From: Francisella frigiditurris
GTDB taxonomy: Bacteria; Pseudomonadota; Gammaproteobacteria; Francisellales; Francisellaceae
NCBI RefSeq assembly: GCF_001880225.1
Contig: NZ_CP009654.1
Span: 744,001-808,000 of the forward strand
Direction: 5' to 3'
Length of the DNA stretch: 64,000 bases
Shown here: positions 1 through 8,585 of the stretch, piece after piece
Numbering within the stretch: position 1 is the stretch's first letter
How the letters are laid out: every line of letters starts with the position of its first letter
Notes under the pieces: model-generated
The model's database searches: none
Told to the model about the DNA's origin: nothing
Seen by the model: only the letters and a program-made list of their open reading frames with translations
Translations under genes and position numbers: made by a program

Positions 1-173
1 TCAACAACAGTTGGTTTACCAACCTCAACTTCTCTATATTCAATATTTGCAGGAGGTTTTTTCTCAGAGAAAACAGTAGTTCCATCTTCACTTACCCAAG
101 AATAAACTGGACTTGCATATGAGAATGAGCTAAAAATTAGCGCCGTAAAAAATGATATTATGATTTTTTTCAT
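1..173 (-). CDS. Exported DUF4124-domain protein, C-terminus beyond the window
   Basis: The reading frame starts with ATG at 173 and runs off the left edge, so about 57 residues are visible. Residues 1-20 form a signal peptide (MKK, hydrophobic core, cleavage near SYA). The mature part begins PVYSWVSEDGTTVFSEKKPP, the usual opening of DUF4124 proteins (Tyr, Trp, D/E-G, T-x-F-S, P). The gene at 13616 carries the same motif. DUF4124 proteins are small periplasmic or envelope proteins of unknown activity. Family assignment rests on the motif; function is unknown. Confidence 0.7.
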   Translation of the reverse strand, partial: MKKIIISFFTALIFSSFSYASPVYSWVSEDGTTVFSEKKPPANIEYREVEVGKPTVV

Positions 174-294
174 AAGGTTCCTAAGAAAACTAGTAAAAAA
201 GTTAACCTAAAAGTGATTATATTATTAAAGTAATGACAAACAAAGTGTAAATGGTAAAATAAATATCCTAATTAATATATTTAAAGGTTAAATT

Positions 295-912
295 TTGGTT
301 ACTTTAGATTATGTTGTATTGGAGACTATTGCTAATTTATTTTTATTAATATTCTCTATTCTTTTAATGAAAGAAAAACGATTTAGCTGGTTATTTTTAC
401 TAGTGCCTACTTTAATGAAAATATATGTTTATGGTAAATATAGCGTACTCCTTTCAACAGTGTATTTGTCAGCAGAAATATTAGCAGTTTTGTTTGTAGC
501 GACTATTTGGTTTAAGAATAATTACTTCATCAAATTGAATAAAAAAATATTTATAAAAGCTTTATTAATATCTGCTTTATTATTAACTTTATGGGTATTT
601 GCGGTTTATAAATTGATAAATCCAGCAATTCTTTCTTTTGAAATGCTTTTTGGTTTTGGGTATCTATGTTATATGATTTTTGTTATAGGCTGTGTTTTCT
701 TAGCATTTAGAACTATATATAGTTTACTTATGATTGCTGTAGTATTTATAAGTTATGCTTTGTCATATGGACAAGTGGCTATGGCGACTAAAAATATGCC
801 AGTTAATGGAACTTCATTTTCTATATGTTACGGATTATCCGCGTTATTTCTTTTTATTGCGGGCATAGCTTTAGTTAGTAAATATACTCAAATAAATAGA
901 TCTTTTAAATAG
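295..912 (+). CDS. Multi-pass membrane protein of unknown function
   Basis: A 205-residue protein dominated by hydrophobic stretches, about six or seven likely membrane helices, with almost no charged soluble domain. The first in-frame start is TTG at 295, preceded by AAAGGT seven bases upstream. No ATG lies near the N-terminus that would keep the first helix. The layout (short helices, KLNKKIF loop) recalls bacterial carbon-starvation or DUF-type inner-membrane proteins, but I recognise no family. It ends convergently with rsmJ, overlapping its 3' end by 8 nt. Real gene likely; function not assignable. Confidence 0.6.
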   Translation: MVTLDYVVLETIANLFLLIFSILLMKEKRFSWLFLLVPTLMKIYVYGKYSVLLSTVYLSAEILAVLFVATIWFKNNYFIKLNKKIFIKALLISALLLTLWVFAVYKLINPAILSFEMLFGFGYLCYMIFVIGCVFLAFRTIYSLLMIAVVFISYALSYGQVAMATKNMPVNGTSFSICYGLSALFLFIAGIALVSKYTQINRSFK

Positions 913-1627
913 AGTAAATATCAAATCTATTTGCTTTACCCTTAAGTTGAGAAGTTGGTTGTTTATTAGCTAAAAAGTTTGCCTTGATTGGTCTTTTAAC
1001 AATAACTTTTTTTGCTATTCTGTGAGTCATTATTTTTTCTAAAAGCTCTGAGTTATTTTCATCTTCATTAAAGGCTATTTTATGAAAAATTTGCATTTCT
1101 TTTTTTACTTTTGCTGACTTTTTTCTTTCTGGAAACATAGGGTCGAGATATACACAGTCAAAAGAGGTATTTGTTTTAAGTATAAAATCACAACTATCAG
1201 TATTTAATAATTCCATTCGATTGGCAATTTCTTCTAGATGAGTATTATTTTTTGCCCTTTCTAATGCGTTGTACAGTAATAAAAATATATAAGTATCTTT
1301 TTCTATGGCTGTAACTAAATGACCTCTTGATGCTAATGTAAAAGCATCTCTCCCAAGCCCAGCTGTTGTATCAAGTATTTTAAGGATACCTTTACTTCTA
1401 CCTTCTACAGCCTGAACCACATTACATTTTTTAGTTTTTGGATTTATTCTTTCTAGAATATCTGTGCTAGAAAAATCTATAGATAGTTTCTGATCTATAT
1501 TGTGTAAAGTTAAAACCTTATCCTCCAAGCATAGAAACTTTTCTGCATTGCTATTAATACAGATATCTATATTTGGATTTATGCTTTTTATATAAGCTTG
1601 AGTTTCTTTATCTAGTACTATAATCAT
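905..1627 (-). CDS. rsmJ: 16S rRNA (guanine-1516-N2)-methyltransferase
   Basis: SAM-dependent methyltransferase of the RsmJ (YhiQ) family, which methylates G1516 of 16S rRNA in the small subunit. The SAM-binding loop [10 protein letters not shown] is at residues 86-95 and the family motif DPMFP at 162-166, followed by a basic patch ([11 protein letters not shown]). I take ATG at 1627, giving 240 residues. It begins one base after the xerC stop, whereas the longer frame to 1678 would overlap xerC by 50 nt and add a non-conserved extension. The order xerC-rsmJ suggests one leftward transcript. Confidence 0.85.
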   Translation of the reverse strand: MIIVLDKETQAYIKSINPNIDICINSNAEKFLCLEDKVLTLHNIDQKLSIDFSSTDILERINPKTKKCNVVQAVEGRSKGILKILDTTAGLGRDAFTLASRGHLVTAIEKDTYIFLLLYNALERAKNNTHLEEIANRMELLNTDSCDFILKTNTSFDCVYLDPMFPERKKSAKVKKEMQIFHKIAFNEDENNSELLEKIMTHRIAKKVIVKRPIKANFLANKQPTSQLKGKANRFDIYSI

Positions 1628-1628
1628 T

Positions 1629-2504
1629 TTAAGATTTCTTTTTTGCTCTGGGATGGGTTTTATCAAAAACTTCAGCAAGTTGCTGAAAATCTAAATGAGT
1701 ATATATTTGAGTACTAGATATATCGGAGTGTCCTAATAGTTTTTTTACTGCAAGCAAGTCTTTAGATGATTCTAAAAGGTGTGTGGCAAATGAGTGTCTA
1801 AGCATATGCGGATGAATATGTTTACTAGCATATTTTTTTGCAAAAATTTCTAATCTTTTTTGTATTGAGCGATTTGATAAATGTTCGCCTTTGTTATTTA
1901 TAAACAAGTAATCAGTTTTAGGATTATATTCTTCTCTAATATTTATCCATTTTTTTAAAGTATTATTAGTTTTTGTTCCAAAGTAGACAACTCTTTCTTT
2001 ATTTCCTTTCCCCAAAACCCTTAAGCTTTGTTGAGAGAAATCTATTTTTGATATGGTCAAACCTGATAGTTCTGATAATCTTATTCCACAACTATATATC
2101 ATATCAAAAATAGCAATATCTCGAACTTCTGTTTTTGAGCTCGGATTTATATCTAATAGAAATGCTAACTCATCAACATTAACTGTTTTTGGTAGAGTTT
2201 TAGAATCTTTAGGAGGCTTTATATCAAAAGTAGGATTATTTTTTATAAAATCTAAATCTATTAAAAAGTTAAAGAAACTACGAACAGAACTTATTTTTCT
2301 CTGTAGAGTTTTTGAGGAATCTCCTTTAGAGTGGCAATCTCTTATCCAATTTGTTATATCTGAAGGTGAAGTATTTTTTATGTTATAGGTGTTTAAAAAA
2401 GCACTTAATTGTTTTAAGTCTTTACAATAGCTTTCAATAGTTCGTGGAGAATAGTTTTTATGATATTTTAGATCATCAAGAAATTTATTTATTAAATTGT
2501 CCAC
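1629..2504 (-). CDS. xerC: Tyrosine recombinase XerC (chromosome dimer resolution)
   Basis: A 291-residue tyrosine recombinase that acts with XerD at dif to resolve chromosome dimers. The N-terminal SAM-like DNA-binding domain (about 1-90) includes the SPRTIESY motif. The catalytic domain has R142 ([11 protein letters not shown]), K166 (GKGNKER), H233-x-x-R236 (HMLRHSF), H259 (LGHSDISST) and nucleophile Y268 (IYTHLDF). The C-terminal tail [11 protein letters not shown] is typical of XerC rather than XerD. The length is normal for the family. It is followed one base later by rsmJ. Confidence 0.9.
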   Translation of the reverse strand: MDNLINKFLDDLKYHKNYSPRTIESYCKDLKQLSAFLNTYNIKNTSPSDITNWIRDCHSKGDSSKTLQRKISSVRSFFNFLIDLDFIKNNPTFDIKPPKDSKTLPKTVNVDELAFLLDINPSSKTEVRDIAIFDMIYSCGIRLSELSGLTISKIDFSQQSLRVLGKGNKERVVYFGTKTNNTLKKWINIREEYNPKTDYLFINNKGEHLSNRSIQKRLEIFAKKYASKHIHPHMLRHSFATHLLESSKDLLAVKKLLGHSDISSTQIYTHLDFQQLAEVFDKTHPRAKKKS

Positions 2505-2517
2505 GGAATCTTAAAAG

Positions 2518-3738
2518 TTAGAATAAAACACAAAGTATAACAATGATCCCAGAAATCCAAGAAATTATCCAGAATGTTTTAACTTTACTAATTTTGTAAT
2601 TAAAACTTTCTTTTAAAGAACTCTTTTTCACAACTATAAGAGAGGGTATGATCATAAGTAGTACTGCAATACATACTCCAACATAAGTCATAGCATATAT
2701 GAATATATTTGGATTCACCTGATTTATTATTAATGGTACAGAGAAGGTCAAAATAATTCCTATAGCTAGTGTAATATATTTATTCTTTAATTTATCAAGA
2801 TTATAACTATCAATATTAAAGTGTAATAAAGATAGGTTAACACTTAAAAAAGATGTCATTATAGCGACATATGTAAATACATGTAGAACTATATCAGTAG
2901 TTTTAGTATGTACTTTACTGCCTAATGCTCTAAGAATATCACCTATATTTGCATCTTGGACTGGAGTTTTATCAAATATTGATTGCATAAAACTTACTGG
3001 ACCATGTAAAGGAAGAACACCTAGTATGGTTACAACCCATATTAAATATAATATCAACGGGATAATGCTACCTATGATTATTACCTTTCTCATATCTTTA
3101 TGGTTCTTATGTAGGTAATCAGATAAAGCTGGAACGATAATGTGTGATGTAAAAGAAGTAGCAAAAATTGGAATAGCAATTAATAAGGAAGCACCTAATT
3201 CAACAGGAGATGCTAGCAAATTAGAGGTGTCAATATAGTTGTTTAAAACGAAACATAATATTATTAGAACTAATATTTTTAAGATAATAAAAACTCTGTT
3301 CGCATAATCTACAATTCTAGTTCCAAATGCAACAATACTTCCGAAAACTAATACAAATACAATTGAACAGACATTTTCATGTAAAGAAGGAAAAGTGGCT
3401 GTTAAAGAAGAGGCTGCCGCCGAAATATAAGCAGTACTAATGCAATACATAAGTATAAGAAAAGAAACAGAAGCTACAGCACCACCAATCTTTCCAAGAT
3501 AACGTTCTGTAATACTTTTAAAGCTACTACCATAAGGCATGGAGCAAGAGACATCTGTAATTACTAATGCTGTATAAGTCATTATGCTCCACATAATGAT
3601 TATAATGAGAGAACTCAATAAAAACCCTAATTTTGCAGTTATAATTGGTAAAGCTAAAATGCCAGCACCAATCATGGTGCCAACTATTATCATAATAGAA
3701 CCAAATATTCTAATCTTGCTATTTTGAGTATTGTGCAT
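2518..3738 (-). CDS. Aromatic amino acid permease, HAAAP family
   Basis: Inner-membrane hydroxy/aromatic amino acid transporter resembling TyrP/Mtr, about 11 helices. The first helix carries GSIMIIVGTMIGAGILALP, the unwound substrate-binding helix characteristic of this family (G-T-x-x-G-A-G-I-L-A-L-P). I choose ATG at 3738 (406 residues), preceded by a GAGAGA stretch. The longer frame to 3819 would overlap secB by 53 nt and adds a basic non-conserved leader. The gene lies 28 nt after secB. Substrate (tyrosine, tryptophan or serine/threonine) cannot be decided from sequence alone. Confidence 0.75.
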   Translation of the reverse strand: MHNTQNSKIRIFGSIMIIVGTMIGAGILALPIITAKLGFLLSSLIIIIMWSIMTYTALVITDVSCSMPYGSSFKSITERYLGKIGGAVASVSFLILMYCISTAYISAAASSLTATFPSLHENVCSIVFVLVFGSIVAFGTRIVDYANRVFIILKILVLIILCFVLNNYIDTSNLLASPVELGASLLIAIPIFATSFTSHIIVPALSDYLHKNHKDMRKVIIIGSIIPLILYLIWVVTILGVLPLHGPVSFMQSIFDKTPVQDANIGDILRALGSKVHTKTTDIVLHVFTYVAIMTSFLSVNLSLLHFNIDSYNLDKLKNKYITLAIGIILTFSVPLIINQVNPNIFIYAMTYVGVCIAVLLMIIPSLIVVKKSSLKESFNYKISKVKTFWIISWISGIIVILCVLF

Positions 3739-3766
3739 TGTAGAAGTCTCTCTTTTAAAAAAAATA

Positions 3767-4213
3767 TTAATGTTCTGCTGGTGTAGCGGAATTTTTCTTT
3801 TGCAAATATATTGCGTCAAAATTTATTGGAGAGAGGTTGAGAGGGAGGAAGCCACCACGGTGAATAGAGCTATCTAAAACTCTTTTAGAATAAGGGAATA
3901 AAGTATTAGGGCAGTATGTATTTAATACTGAATCTAATTGTTCTTCACTCATTCCTGTAATAGTAAATATTCCAGACTGTGTAACTTCAGCGATATAGGC
4001 ATTAGCTTCATTATTTTTAGTATTTACAGTAATTGTTAAATCAACTTCGTAATTACTTTCATCTAATTTTTTGAAATTTATGTCTAAGTTGAAATCAACT
4101 TTTGGATTCCATTGTTGTTTGAATACTTCTGGCGAGTTCATAGACTCAAAAGAAACATCTTTTGTATATACTTTTTGTATCACAAAAGATGGCTGATTTT
4201 GATTATCTTCCAT
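3767..4213 (-). CDS. secB: Protein-export chaperone SecB
   Basis: A 148-residue homotetrameric chaperone that keeps preproteins unfolded and delivers them to SecA. The hallmarks are visible: F-x-x-Q-x-V-Y-x-K-D near the N-terminus (FVIQKVYTKDVSFE), the conserved block AYIAEVTQSGIF, and the C-terminal LFPYSKRVLDSSIHRGGFLPLNLSPINFDA-type segment that forms the SecA and substrate groove. Length matches the family. Some Francisella genomes encode two SecB proteins; I cannot say which this is. Confidence 0.93.
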   Translation of the reverse strand: MEDNQNQPSFVIQKVYTKDVSFESMNSPEVFKQQWNPKVDFNLDINFKKLDESNYEVDLTITVNTKNNEANAYIAEVTQSGIFTITGMSEEQLDSVLNTYCPNTLFPYSKRVLDSSIHRGGFLPLNLSPINFDAIYLQKKNSATPAEH

Positions 4214-4292
4214 TAACTAGATCCTTCAAAATTGAAAATTAATTTTACTTATTCTGATTATTATAACAAATAAGGTAGTTATTATGTAGAGT

Positions 4293-6878
4293 TTAGTTTG
4301 AGTAATCCTTTTTGAGTTCATCTAATATAATCAAGGCTTCTAAGGGAGTTATTTTACTTATATCAATGTCTTTTAGTTTGTTTTTGATATTTAAAGAATT
4401 TTTATCTTGTTCTTGAAATAAATTTTTTTGAGGAGTTTCTATAGTTTTTAAACTTGTTTTATTTTCCAATCCTTTTAATATTTTTTCGGCACTATTTATA
4501 ACATCATTTGAGATTCCTGCTAGTTTTGCAACTTGGATACCATAAGATTTTTTAGCAGCACCGGACTTAGCTTGATGCATGAAATATATATTATCTTTGT
4601 ATTCTTTAGCTTCAAAGTGAATGTTCTTTATGTTCTTATATTTGTTTTCTAAATCTGTAAGCTCAAAGTAGTGAGTAGCAAATAAGGTAAATGAATTCAT
4701 CTTGCTTAGTTTTTCAGCACATGCTTGGGCAAGTGATAATCCATCAAAAGTACTAGTTCCTCTACCTATTTCATCCATTATAACTAAACTTTGACTAGTC
4801 GCCTTATCTAGGATATAAGCTGTTTCAGTCATTTCAACCATAAATGTAGATCGTCCGCTTGCTATATCATCTGAAGCTCCTACCCGAGTAAATATTGCAT
4901 CGATGTCGCAAATTTCGGCACTTGACGCTGGTACAAAACACCCAGTATGTGCTAGAAATATTAATTGAGCAATTTGTCTCATATAGGTTGATTTACCGCC
5001 CATATTTGGACCTGTTATTATTTCAAGAGTATGAGAATCTCTAGATAGAAGAGTGTCGTTAGGAATAAAAGGTTCATCAATATTGTGCTCTATTGCAAGA
5101 TGTCTAACTTGCTTTAGGTCTAATAAATTTGATTTATTAAAAGATGGTTGTACTAGTTTAAGAGTATGTGTTCTTTCTGCAAAATTTGAAAGCACATCTA
5201 ATTGAGCAATTTGCTCTGATGTTTCTTGGATTTCAGTATAGAACTCTAATATATCTTTTAATAAATTTTCATAGATATATTTTTCTCTTGCTAAAGCTCT
5301 TTCTTTACTGGAAAGGATCTCATTTTCAAAATTTTTCAGCTCTTCTGTTACATACCTCTCACTGCCTTTTAATGTTTGGCGTCTGATGTAGTCATTAGGA
5401 ACTTGATCAGAATATTGCTTTGAAAGTTCTATATAATATCCATGAACTCTGTTATAACCAATTTTAAGGGCATTTATATTGGTTTTCTTTCTTTCTTCTT
5501 GTTCAAGTTTAGATAAGAATTCATAGGCATTTTCTTTTATACTTTTTAATTTATCAAGCTCAGCATCAAAACCATCTTTTATAATCCCCCCATCACGAAT
5601 TGTTGCTGGTGGCATATCTACAATAGCGATGTGTAATTTGTTATAAACCTCTTGAAGAGAGTGTATTTTTTGATTTACGTTTTCTATTTGCTTATTCTGA
5701 AGTTGATCTAATTCTTTTTTAAGGTTAGGTAAAACCTCTAAAGTTTCTTTTAAAGAAATAAGATCTTTAGGTTTAACTGTCCCTAAAGCGATTCTGGAAA
5801 TGATTCTTTCAATATCAGAAGTGTACTGAAGTATATTCTGTATTTTTGAATATTTTTGTTCTTTCAAGAAAGTATTAATAATAGAGTGTCTTATAGCAAT
5901 CTCTTCTAAATTTTTTGTAGGATTTTTAAAAAAATTTTTTAATAAACGACTTCCAAGATTCGTTTTGCATTTATCTATTATGTGTAAAAGAGTATTTTTA
6001 TTGTTTGGATTGTCAATTTCTAAGTTGATTCTACTATTGTAATCAATATTAAGAATATTGGATGAGTCAGCTTCAGATATGGTATGTATGTGACTTGGAG
6101 AGTTCTTAACATTATTGTTTAAATATGAAAGTAAAGACCCAACAACAATAATCTTTTCATTAGATGCATTTTCTAGAAACTTATTAGTAATTGATGTCGG
6201 AAGAGAGTCTTTAATTTTAGTTTTGCAATTATTAGTTTTGTATTCCCATTCCTCTAGTGCTTTAAATGGTATGGTAGTAGGGTTTTCTTCGAATATGCTG
6301 ATATCGTTGGTTATTATTTCTTTAGGATTCAATCTTAATATTTCGTTTGTAAGTGCAGCTAAGCTGTTTACTGGCTTTAATATAAATATTTTACCCTGAG
6401 TATAGTTGGCATAACCAATATGAAATTTATTTCCTTTTTTAAATATAGTAAATAAAAAACTGTCTTCATTAGTATCTAAGAACATCTCCTCAGAAACTGT
6501 TGCTGGTGTTATTATTCTCGTGACAGCTCTTTCAACAGGGCCTTTTGATGTTGCAGGGTCACCAATCTGTTCACAGATAGCGATACTTAATCCTTTCTTG
6601 ATTACTTTTGCGATATAACCTTCTGCAGCATGGTAAGGGACTCCAGCCATTGGAATAGGTTCATCATTTGATTTACCACGTGCTGTTAAAGTTATGTCTA
6701 ATAAATTAGCAGCTTTTTTAGCATCATCAAAGAAGAGTTCATAAAAATCACCCATTCTATAAAATAATAAAATATCAGGATGCTGAGATTTTATTTTTAA
6801 ATATTGTTGTATCATTGGGGTGTGCGATTCTATATTTTGCATTTTAGACTTTAAGATTTTCACAAATGTATTATCCAT
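4293..6878 (-). CDS. mutS: DNA mismatch repair ATPase MutS
   Basis: Recognises mismatches and starts methyl-directed or nick-directed repair with MutL. The N-terminal clamp contains the mismatch-wedge motif GDFYELF (Phe-x-Glu). The C-terminal ABC-type ATPase has Walker A GPNMGGKS at about 623-630, Walker B/D-loop [12 protein letters not shown] and the ATHYFELT motif, then a helical dimerisation tail. Length 861 is within the family range. Start choice is uncertain: ATG at 6878 and ATG at 6842 ([10 protein letters not shown]) are both possible and neither has a strong ribosome-binding site. The gene borders the degenerate island at 7.0-8.4 kb. Confidence 0.95.
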   Translation of the reverse strand: MDNTFVKILKSKMQNIESHTPMIQQYLKIKSQHPDILLFYRMGDFYELFFDDAKKAANLLDITLTARGKSNDEPIPMAGVPYHAAEGYIAKVIKKGLSIAICEQIGDPATSKGPVERAVTRIITPATVSEEMFLDTNEDSFLFTIFKKGNKFHIGYANYTQGKIFILKPVNSLAALTNEILRLNPKEIITNDISIFEENPTTIPFKALEEWEYKTNNCKTKIKDSLPTSITNKFLENASNEKIIVVGSLLSYLNNNVKNSPSHIHTISEADSSNILNIDYNSRINLEIDNPNNKNTLLHIIDKCKTNLGSRLLKNFFKNPTKNLEEIAIRHSIINTFLKEQKYSKIQNILQYTSDIERIISRIALGTVKPKDLISLKETLEVLPNLKKELDQLQNKQIENVNQKIHSLQEVYNKLHIAIVDMPPATIRDGGIIKDGFDAELDKLKSIKENAYEFLSKLEQEERKKTNINALKIGYNRVHGYYIELSKQYSDQVPNDYIRRQTLKGSERYVTEELKNFENEILSSKERALAREKYIYENLLKDILEFYTEIQETSEQIAQLDVLSNFAERTHTLKLVQPSFNKSNLLDLKQVRHLAIEHNIDEPFIPNDTLLSRDSHTLEIITGPNMGGKSTYMRQIAQLIFLAHTGCFVPASSAEICDIDAIFTRVGASDDIASGRSTFMVEMTETAYILDKATSQSLVIMDEIGRGTSTFDGLSLAQACAEKLSKMNSFTLFATHYFELTDLENKYKNIKNIHFEAKEYKDNIYFMHQAKSGAAKKSYGIQVAKLAGISNDVINSAEKILKGLENKTSLKTIETPQKNLFQEQDKNSLNIKNKLKDIDISKITPLEALIILDELKKDYSN

Positions 6879-7027
6879 GATTATAGTATAGTTTTAAGTT
6901 AGAATAAAAAAGTAAAGATGAAATAGGCTTTTTTAGATGCCAGATAAGTAAGGTGAAGAGGAGGGTGTAAAGAGTACGGTTATTGTCTCGGATAGTTTTC
7001 ATAGTTCAAAAAGAAATGGAGTTCTAA

Positions 7028-7165
7028 ATGAAGAAAAATTGGAATAAAGATGAATTAACCTTAAAATTGTGTATAGAAGACAAGATAGAGGTTACAGGGA
7101 AAAACTTTTATAAAAATACCGAAACAGGGACTAGCACAGGGCCCGTCACGACTGGGGCCAGTTAG
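7028..7165 (+). CDS. Small peptide ORF, copy 1; possible RiPP-like precursor
   Basis: A 45-residue ORF with ATG at 7028 and GGAG at 7018-7021, six bases upstream, a good ribosome-binding site. It begins MKKNWNKDELTLKLCIED and ends in a Gly/Thr/Ser-rich tail (TGTSTGPVTTGAS). The start resembles the M-K-K-x-W-x-K-P-E-L leader style of some ribosomally made peptides, with Asp in place of Pro. A related ORF lies at 7776-7904. The shared pattern is W at 5, V-x-G-K-x-F, T-E, and a final Ser. GC content rises toward the 3' end. It stops 21 nt short of a converging broken gene. No processing enzymes are nearby; coding status is inferred. Confidence 0.4.
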   Translation: MKKNWNKDELTLKLCIEDKIEVTGKNFYKNTETGTSTGPVTTGAS

Positions 7166-7186
7166 AGGAAGGCGGTTCAGTGGCTG

Positions 7187-7654
7187 TTAAACAAACAGCT
7201 TAGAGACTGTAATAAAATAATTATTAAAGTATTTAATTTGAAGAATAATTTGTTTAATAATATTTATCTCTAAGTTAGCATCTGTCCTTACGTATTTGGT
7301 TGTTTTCATAACATTTAGTAAGTACTCATAAAGTTGGCAGATTTTACTTATAAACTTTTCTTTAGTATTTTTCCTAAGATCATTTACTCCTTGTTGCAAA
7401 TGATTTGGAATGCTAAATAGTTTCTTGCCAAACAAATTTGCTATATTCACTGTCTGGTGTAAAGCCGACTGATTACACCAGCTAACGATCTTGTAAGTAT
7501 ATATAGAGCTATTATAAGAAACAGTTGTTCCAATTTCATAAGTTCCGAGTTTATCAGGATATGAAGTTTCTATCTCTTTTATGGACTTTTTAGCTCCTGA
7601 TGGTTTATCAATCTTATTATCTGAAATTGATGGGAAATATCTTGTTTTTCTCTC
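7187..7654 (-). pseudogene. 5'-truncated gene facing peptide ORF 1 (module copy 1)
   Basis: An open frame of 155 codons runs from 7654 to the stop at 7187 and is closed upstream by TAA at 7655-7657. No ATG, GTG or TTG occurs before GTG at 7450, yet the upstream part reads like real protein (GTYEIGTTVSYNSSIYTYK), so the original 5' end is probably lost. The C-terminus NLEINIIKQIILQIKYF is shared with the broken gene at 7924-8377, and the middle parts share weak similarity (NI..., GK, KN...ISK). An alternative is a short 87-residue gene starting at GTG 7450. I do not recognise the family. Confidence 0.5.
7214..7276. repeat. 63-bp direct repeat, copy 1
   Basis: This block matches 7951-8013 at 62 of 63 positions by eye (a single T/C difference at the TTTAAT-TGAAG junction). 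It encodes the C-terminal NLEINIIKQIILQIKYFNNYF of the leftward gene in both module copies. The flanking sequence is much more diverged, so this tract is unusually well conserved between the copies. Confidence 0.85.
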
Positions 7655-7775
7655 TTAATGAATACTATATAAACTTTTCCATAGAAAAATTACTCTCATT
7701 TGTGTTAATGTAGTTAATAAAGAATTTGGACGATTGTTTTTTTATAATTATTTAACGTTGTTGGTGGTTGTTATT

Positions 7776-7904
7776 ATGTTAAAAGTTTGGAGGACGGAAG
7801 ATTTAGAAGTTAAAAGGTTAAGTGACCCTCAAGTGGACGGAAAAGGTTTTAGCTACCCTACCGAAGCCTCACCGTCGGTTACCTCAAGAGGTGGACCGAG
7901 TTAG
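7776..7904 (+). CDS. Small peptide ORF, copy 2; possible RiPP-like precursor
   Basis: A 42-residue ORF from ATG at 7776 to TAG at 7902-7904, beginning MLKVWRTEDLEVKRLSD and ending TSRGGPS. It aligns with the ORF at 7028: Trp at position 5, an acidic-Leu pair, then V-x-G-K-x-F-x-x-x-T-E and a terminal Ser. It sits in the same place relative to its converging partner (stop to stop gap 19 nt, versus 21 nt in copy 1). The ribosome-binding site is weak (GGTGG), though a TATAAT lies at 7743-7748 without a clear -35. A hairpin at about 7877-7898 (CGGT...ACCT CAAG AGGT...ACCG) means a structured RNA is an alternative. Confidence 0.35.
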   Translation: MLKVWRTEDLEVKRLSDPQVDGKGFSYPTEASPSVTSRGGPS

Positions 7905-7923
7905 GTTTTTTGATAATTAATAA

Positions 7924-8377
7924 TCAAACAAAAACTTTAGAAATAGATTTAAAATAATTATTAAAGTATTTAATCTGAAGAATAATTTGTTTAATAATAT
8001 TTATCTCTAAGTTGTTCTATAAATATACTTATGAGTTTATTTATAACTCTAAAAGCTTTTGAGGTACCTCCTTGATTTTTATTAGAGATATAATCATTGG
8101 AGAAAGAGTTTTTTCTTTTAATACTTTCAGCTAAAGTTTTTAATATCTGGATACTTTTTCCATACATCACACCAGCTATGATGTTTGACATAATAATCGT
8201 ATTGGCAAAGTCTGTATCTGTAGTAAAGTGATCGATGCTTAAATCATTATCTTTTATAGGGAATGATGTATGATAAATAAGATCATTGCTTTTGATTGTA
8301 TTGGCATATAGCGACGGTAGCCAGAGAATTGAAATACAAAAAGTTAATATTTGAATTAGTCGTATACAATATGTTAG
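7924..8377 (-). pseudogene. Frameshifted exported-protein gene facing peptide ORF 2 (module copy 2)
   Basis: The main frame is open from 8377 to a premature stop at 7991. A -1 or +2 shift near 8010 moves into a second frame ending at TGA 7924-7926. That second frame restores the C-terminus of copy 1 (IIKQIILQIKYFNNYF, then SKVFV against SKLFV), so the frameshift is real decay. The upstream end reads RLIQILTFCISILWLPSLYA, a convincing signal peptide, but it is preceded by ATA at 8363-8365 where a start codon is expected. A shorter start exists at ATG 8191 (66 residues), which lacks the signal peptide. Family not recognised. Confidence 0.6.
7951..8013. repeat. 63-bp direct repeat, copy 2
   Basis: Second copy of the 63-bp tract at 7214-7276, same orientation, 737 bp further right. 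One mismatch by eye. In this copy the tract is out of frame with the body of the gene because of the nearby frameshift. Confidence 0.85.
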
Positions 8378-8504
8378 TTAAAATATTTAAGTTTTAATTA
8401 ATTTTAGCATTAGTTAGTTTCAATTATCAGATTGGTTTTACAGCAAAAACTAATTTTTAATAAAGGCTGCATAATCTTTTATATCTACTTTTATTTAAAT
8501 AACC

Positions 8505-8534
8505 TTGACGGTATAGCTAAAAATACTTTAAAAT
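8505..8534 (+). promoter_or_regulatory. Probable sigma70 promoter of accA
   Basis: TTGACG at 8505-8510 and TAAAAT at 8529-8534 are separated by 18 bases, about 50 bases upstream of the accA start. The A/T-rich stretch upstream is unremarkable. Nothing else is seen between the island and accA. Confidence 0.55.
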
Positions 8535-8585
8535 CGTTAGAAGAATTTTATTTTTATAACTTATTTTGATAGTTGGGGTATTACG

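Noticed and set aside
7450-7654. Chitin-binding (CBM5/12-like) domain in the broken gene, from YEIGTTVSYNSSIYTYK
   Set aside because: The spacing of aromatic residues is suggestive, but the equivalent part of module copy 2 does not show the pattern, and the rest of the protein fits no chitin-binding protein. Too weak to call.
6879-8585. Insertion sequence or transposase remnant in the island
   Set aside because: No terminal inverted repeats or transposase motifs were found. The 63-bp repeat is part of a shared coding sequence.
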